Assembly (NCBI GenBank): GCA_034401795.1 | Contig: CM067370.1 | Coordinates: forward strand, 101,932,028-101,996,027 | Length of the DNA stretch: 64,000 nucleotides | Source: Chaetoderma sp. LZ-2023a | Taxonomy: Eukaryota; Mollusca; Caudofoveata; Chaetodermatida; Chaetodermatidae | Reading direction: 5' to 3' | Shown here: positions 59,840-64,000 of the stretch, in pieces | How positions within the stretch are numbered: the stretch's first letter is position 1 | Layout: every line of letters begins with the position of its first letter | Translations under genes and position numbers: made by a program | The notes under the pieces: generated by a model | Seen by the model: only the letters and a program-made list of their open reading frames with translations | Databases searched by the model: none | What the model was told of the DNA's origin: nothing

Positions 59840-59852
59840 TGGTCTCGGCCAT
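59523..59852 (-). pseudogene. Membrane-anchored small protein with poly-Val expansion
   Basis: About 110 codons from ATG 59,852: MAETR, then 22 Val codons from a GTA array, then GAVVVAGTAAGVML, then two in-frame TGA stops (59,721 and 59,712), then a hydrophilic part with SAPWLSEQVP and DVPSSEVAQNID to a TAG at 59,523. The frame is kept across the microsatellite, so it lengthens an N-terminal hydrophobic segment. The overlap with the ATPase end is 4 bp. I recall similar hydrophilic parts in Polinton proteins of unknown role. Confidence 0.6.
59772..59837. repeat. (TAC)22 microsatellite inside a gene
   Basis: Twenty-two uninterrupted units, read as GTA (Val) on the minus strand. Confidence 0.97.
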
Positions 59853-59866
59853 CTTCTGACCTCCTA

Positions 59867-60167
59867 ATGTCTCATAGTCAAACGTCGGCTCGGAGAGCTT
59901 TACAGCCTCGTAGTACCCATCAAGACTCTCATCGGCCTCGTGGATGTTCTGGGTGGCTTAAGCCTTTTGTTACCATTGGCGTGCCTCCCTTTGGTGCATA
60001 TGCTCGAGTGACTTGTTCTACCCAAACTTCTCCATCGCCTGGTTATGATGTTTTCTCTCTACCTCCAACGCCTTATGGTCAGTGAGACTCCAGTTCACCA
60101 ACGCAAACACGCCTGCATTCAAAATTGCAGATGCCATGTCTATACAGGTGATTTAAACTCACCATAG
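59867..60167 (+). pseudogene. Possible hydrophobic gene remnant
   Basis: After a start at 59,867 and a frame change near 59,885, the sequence reads a leucine-rich stretch (LYSLVVPIKTLIGLVDVLGG) to a TGA at 60,009 and then continues in frame to 60,165. It could be a membrane protein. No motif is recognised and the start lacks TTTAAGA. Confidence 0.3.
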
Positions 60168-60185
60168 TCAGCAGGACTGCAAGCA

Positions 60186-60602
60186 ATGTATGAACTGGAA
60201 GCTTTCGAGGATCCAGTTGAGGACTACGATGAGGACTATGATTAGGATGACTATGATGAAGATGAGGACAATGATGAGGATGCCTATGATGAGGCCGCCT
60301 ATAATGGGGACTATGATGGTGATGATGTAGAGCCAGAATCCCGTTGACTAATCCAGCGAGCCAAGGGAATTTATCGTACCTACATGAAGGGCTCTCTTGG
60401 CTCACTAGCAGCAGGTGGGGCTCTGATTGCCCTGTTCACGATGAAGGCAGGCGAGACAGTCCGCAAAATCGCCAACAATGCTGTCCATGGAGTTGAGAAG
60501 ATCTCTGAGGCTATTCCAGCCATCGCCTCAGTGGTAGGTACATTCTTTGGCATTGCTGGTCCATGGCTCCCATATGTTTCAATAGCACTCGCAGTCATCT
60601 GA
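60186..60602 (+). pseudogene. Acidic/hydrophobic two-part protein, broken
   Basis: About 138 codons from ATG 60,186. The first 50 residues are mostly Asp, Glu and Tyr (DYDEDEDNDEDAYDEA). A basic linker (QRAKGIYRTYM) follows, then an intact 72-codon part with two hydrophobic segments (GSLAAGGALIALF; AIASVVGTFFGIAGPWLPYV). In-frame TAG at 60,243 and TGA at 60,345 interrupt the first part. TTTAAAC lies at 60,152-60,158, 27 bp before the ATG. The stop at 60,600 is close to the next gene's motif. Acidic tails of this kind often bind basic partners, but no role is assigned. Confidence 0.55.
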
Positions 60603-60605
60603 ACA

Positions 60606-60612
60606 TTTAAGA
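60606..60612 (+). promoter_or_regulatory. TTTAAGA promoter-like motif
   Basis: It lies 1 bp before ATG 60,614. CTATATAAGATG follows, giving a second in-frame ATG at 60,626. Confidence 0.6.
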
Positions 60613-60613
60613 C

Positions 60614-61895
60614 ATGCTATATAAGATGACTTCTCTGCATGACCTCGTCAAGTCCCTTAACTGGCAAGCCTTTGTCGATAAGCTTCCTTTTAGTGATGGC
60701 GCCAGCGCTACAGAGATTAGACAGCAGTGTTTACAGGTATTTGAAGAGGTGTTCATCGATGGTTGGATGAATGACGGGCATCTGTTCGTCTGTCTAGAGT
60801 TTGCCAGAGCTGTACAGGAGAGGACAAGAATCGACGTCAGCGATGAAATCCGAGAGTTCATCTGCGCTCTCTGCAGCCTCTCTTGAAGATCGTTATTACT
60901 GGCCCAGTGACTATTATCGCGAGCCTCACAAGCTGCTCGAGGCTGCACGTTGCAAGGCTCATAGATTCACTTTGGAGATCGTTAGCCAGTACCTTACCAG
61001 AAGGCGATGTGGCAGATCTACAGACCTCGTCCACGGCACATGCGGTATGCACACTTTGATGAACCTGTCCCGAACAGAGTCCACCAGGCTGATGTGCTGT
61101 TCCTTCCACATGATTGGGTCTGTTCCAAAGGAACATGCAAGACCTACAAGTATGCCCTCACCATCATCGATGTCACCAGTAGATACAATGCGGCAGTGCC
61201 TTTCATGGATAAGTCCGCAGGCCAGGCGCCAGACAGGTTCCAGAGTATCTATGAGGCCCCACAAAATCTCCTCCAGTGGCCAGAGTTGCTGCAAGTGGAT
61301 GAGGGTAAGGAGTTTAAAGTTGAAACTGTGGCCCTCATGTGGAAACATGGTGTGGCGATTAGGCGAGACGAGGTGGGGTATCACCCGTGCCCAGGCTATC
61401 GTCGAGTGGTGGAACCAGACACTGACAGACAGGCTGTTCCCACATCAGTATTCTCAGGAGATGGCTGTCCCAGTGGGTGGTCATTCCAGAGTATGAGTGA
61501 GAGGGTTGCCTATTGTGGTAGAGAGATCCAATGCTGAGGTTACTAGGCAGATAGGACAGACGCCAGTCAAGGCCATTCAGCGATCCTCTGTGGCCCAACC
61601 TCGATGCTCTGTTCAAGAGCTAAGCTTGGAGGATAGACTTACACCCGATTCTCTGGTTCGGTATTTGTATGGGCCTGACGAGTTAGAGGGTAGATGTAGG
61701 TGGGCGACTGACCCCAACTGGTCGATAGATGTACACAAGATTGACATATATTTGGAGATGGCTGGACAGCCTATGCTGTACTACCTGGTATGGTCGGAGA
61801 GCAGTTCTAGGCTGCCGTTTGTACGAGAGGAGGTCCAGCTTATCCCTACAGACACCCAGCTACCTCCATCCCAGAGAGTAGACATCCTCCACTGA
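60614..61895 (+). pseudogene. Retroviral-type integrase of the Polinton-like element, broken
   Basis: About 427 codons. An N-terminal region (60,614-60,880) is followed by a YYWPSDYYREP segment in another frame (60,890-61,000). The catalytic core then has Asp in HQADVLF (61,091), Asp in LLQVDEGKEF (61,298) and Glu in AIVEWWNQTL (61,404). The last two are about 35 residues apart, as expected for a DDE integrase. The C-terminal part (61,497-61,895) has VRYLYGPDELEG and QPMLYYLVW. In the family the enzyme joins element ends to host DNA. Breaks: frame changes near 60,885, 61,003 and 61,370, and a TGA at 61,494. It ends 27 bp from the tail of polB-B. Confidence 0.85.
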
Positions 61896-61922
61896 CTGTG
61901 GGTTGAACATGTCACATGATGC

Positions 61923-64000
61923 TCATACCAGCAGCTCTTCGATGAAAGCATCCATTGGAGTGATGGCATCCTTGTGACTATAAGCCAGGGTGTGAATACC
62001 ATCAAGAGCTCTCCATCGCTTTGTGTCTAAGGGGCTGATGCTCGTTTTGGTCTGGTGGACCCCATAGACCTGGTGACCCTTACTTCGCAGCATGTTCATA
62101 CCATGGTAGAAGACCTTTTGCTCGAAGAGGCAATCCTTGCAATCCTCGTGGCGAATCTGTCTAACCACAGCCCTGCGCACACCCTTTGCCTTCTTGACTT
62201 CCTGTTCATCCCACTGCTTGATGGAGTACCTCTTCCGGTGCAGGCCAACAAACTCCTGGATTGGCACCCTGGCACACGCATCCTTTATCTTGCCCAGGAC
62301 CTTCTTGTTGGCAGCACTTTGTACCGGGTGTGTTACTGGGTAGTCGCGTGTGTCATAGAGGTCACTCCTAGCAGCCATATCAGCATAGATATCCTCAGTC
62401 TGGATCTCCAACAGGAATCTGTCTGTGTCAGTGTACAGGAGCAGTTGGCACCATATAGTCGCTTCAGCTGGTTGTAGTAGAAGTCATACTTCGAGAGGTC
62501 CAGGATGGACATTCCCACATAGAAATGGCGGTTCAGCAGCAGGCTCGTCTTGTACATGTGGAGAGCAGCTAGATCATCATCGAATACCTTCACCTGGGAG
62601 AAGTTGAGCTTGGTTATTAGGTGGCGCAGCTTGTCCTCCTCAGATGACCGCACTAGCCTGACATACACTCACTTGCGCAAGTTCGCCATGGTCTTACTGA
62701 AGACAGCATTATTCATCAGCTTGTAGAGATCCTTCTCAAAGTCATTGTTGGCCTTCTTATGGAGCTCTGTGTTGAGTCGGATGTAAGGCTACATCCACGG
62801 CGACGGATTGAAGCATAGAACACTGTACCCCTTCTTCAATCTCATACCCAGGCTGAAGTAGAACTTCAGGTTGCAGTAGTAGAGAATGTACTGTTCTTTG
62901 TCTCTTGCCCAATGCACACTGATACTCTGAGAGCCACTCTCCCTTCACCTTCATCCATTCAGGCACCAGCAGGTAGGCATTGTGCATGTCATGTAGCTAT
63001 TGTGGGTACCCAAGGTCAACCTCTAGGATGTAGCACTTTTCATCATCATTGGGATGTTGTGTAATCTCTTTGACATCAATGTCCTCCACCTACTCAAACC
63101 CCCAGTCGGTAGGTGTTGCTCATCGCCCAGCCATAGAGATTGTTAGCATCCAGATACATGATGTGGCTTGTCGGCTTTTGTGGATTATAGCCAGCTATGT
63201 ATGGGTTGTTTGCCTTAACATAGCATTTACTGACCATTGATACACCACCCATGAGTCCTTTCTCTATGAAGAGATGCATGTCGTAGTCAGTGAGGAGCTC
63301 CAGCTCCACACCTGTCTTCCTTAGAAGTGCATCCCAGCTCAACCCCAGCCTTGTGTAATAGTGTGCTGGGGCCAAACGATACTGCTGGAGGCATGTGATG
63401 CGGAAGTTCTCAAAGACATCTGCAAGGAGCAGAGTGTCAGACCGCATATAGAGGTCATGATAGTCTCCCATGGTCTGGCAGCCGAACTGGGCCCAGACAG
63501 CCTGTGCGTGGTTGTAGTCGTTGTCAGATATTCCCTCGCCAGAGAGTTTACTGTAGAAAGCAGCTTGAGGTGGGGTAGAGGTCTAATTGAAACGGTGCCA
63601 CCCATCCATGTGCTCATAGGGGTATAACCCTTGCGGAGCAGGAGCTCATGCTTGGCAGTGTTAGGTTCATACTGTTTTGTCAGTGGGAACGTTATGGAAC
63701 TAGCTACCCGCTTGTCAAGTGATGCTGGGAGGAACTGGGCCGAGTCGATAAATTGCAGCCGATTGAGGCTGAAGGAGATGTACTTCTCCATATTGTTGGG
63801 GATGCAGTTGATCTGTCCCTCTGTTTGGGAGATGGCCTGCATGATGAGGTGAGAATCATACCCACACAGGTTGGGACCAGGATGGTGGTGGTCTTATGGT
63901 TGAGGCACAGCTTTAGATTATACACATTGTGTGCTGCTCCCTAGTAGAGACCAGTGATGTGGCAGTGATCTCTGACACTATCCTCATCGAATTGTCTGTC
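61923..64000 (-). pseudogene. Protein-primed family-B DNA polymerase (polB-B), broken, runs off the edge
   Basis: The minus-strand C-terminal two-thirds of a Polinton polymerase. In order: exonuclease motif II (NLCGYDSHLIM, about 63,840-63,870); exonuclease III (LYMRSDTLLLADVF, about 63,420-63,455); motif A (MYLDANNLYGWAM, about 63,120-63,160); a linker with EVDLGYPQ; motif B ([12 protein letters not shown], about 62,690-62,725, with Ser where a Gly is usual); motif C (YTDTD, 62,421-62,435, both Asp present); and the C-terminal part to a TGA at 61,923. Breaks include a TAG near 63,581 and stops at 63,094, about 62,994 and 62,669, and frameshifts near 63,590 and 62,450. It is clearly different in sequence from polB-A and lacks that enzyme's visible extensions in the part seen here. 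Confidence 0.87.

Overview
The window looks like repeat-dense nuclear DNA of an invertebrate, most likely marine, although the species cannot be told from the sequence. The signs are spliced, intron-rich coding sequence, decayed non-LTR retrotransposons, abundant microsatellites, two large hairpin-repeat families, and a Polinton/Maverick-like element at the right end. There is no bacterial-style gene packing, no CRISPR array and no rRNA. I could not confidently recognise any tRNA.

Positions 1-50,300 are AT-rich and almost entirely transposon debris. Hairpin family HP-A has about 30 full or partial copies with a central inverted repeat built around AAACTAATTTGACTGG. Full copies are about 350-370 bp, end in CCAGTTT/AAACTGG and carry TGACGTCA sites. 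Hairpin family HP-B is about 220-240 bp, carries an inner palindrome around CTGGCTCG, and has TTAACCC/GGGTTAA ends. Non-LTR retrotransposon remnants lie at 3.9-4.5, 7.5-8.9, 14.3-16.4, 31.7-31.9, 35.0-35.8 and 42.2-45.7 kb. The last of these still shows endonuclease, reverse transcriptase and C-terminal parts.

One host gene can be assembled inside this debris. It is a three-exon gene on the minus strand (28,198 to 21,327) encoding a helix-loop-helix protein. The exons have matching phases and good splice sites, and the two introns are filled with HP-A and HP-B copies.

From about 50.35 kb to the window end (64,000) base composition becomes visibly more GC-rich, and a broken virus-like Polinton/Maverick element fills the space. 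In order it has: a small minus-strand ORF; a long minus-strand family-B DNA polymerase (polB-A) with an unusual N-terminal extension; a run of plus-strand genes (two-helix membrane protein, capsid-like protein, small membrane proteins, packaging ATPase, acidic/hydrophobic protein, retroviral-type integrase) interrupted by two minus-strand genes; and a second, different family-B polymerase (polB-B) that runs off the right edge. Most of these genes carry in-frame stops (TGA is the commonest) and frameshifts, while three small ORFs are intact. Six exact TTTAAGA motifs, most followed by TATA-like sequence, sit immediately before start codons, which suggests a shared promoter code.

The main leads are the two-polymerase element with its promoter code, the helix-loop-helix host gene, and the hairpin families whose arms change together from copy to copy.
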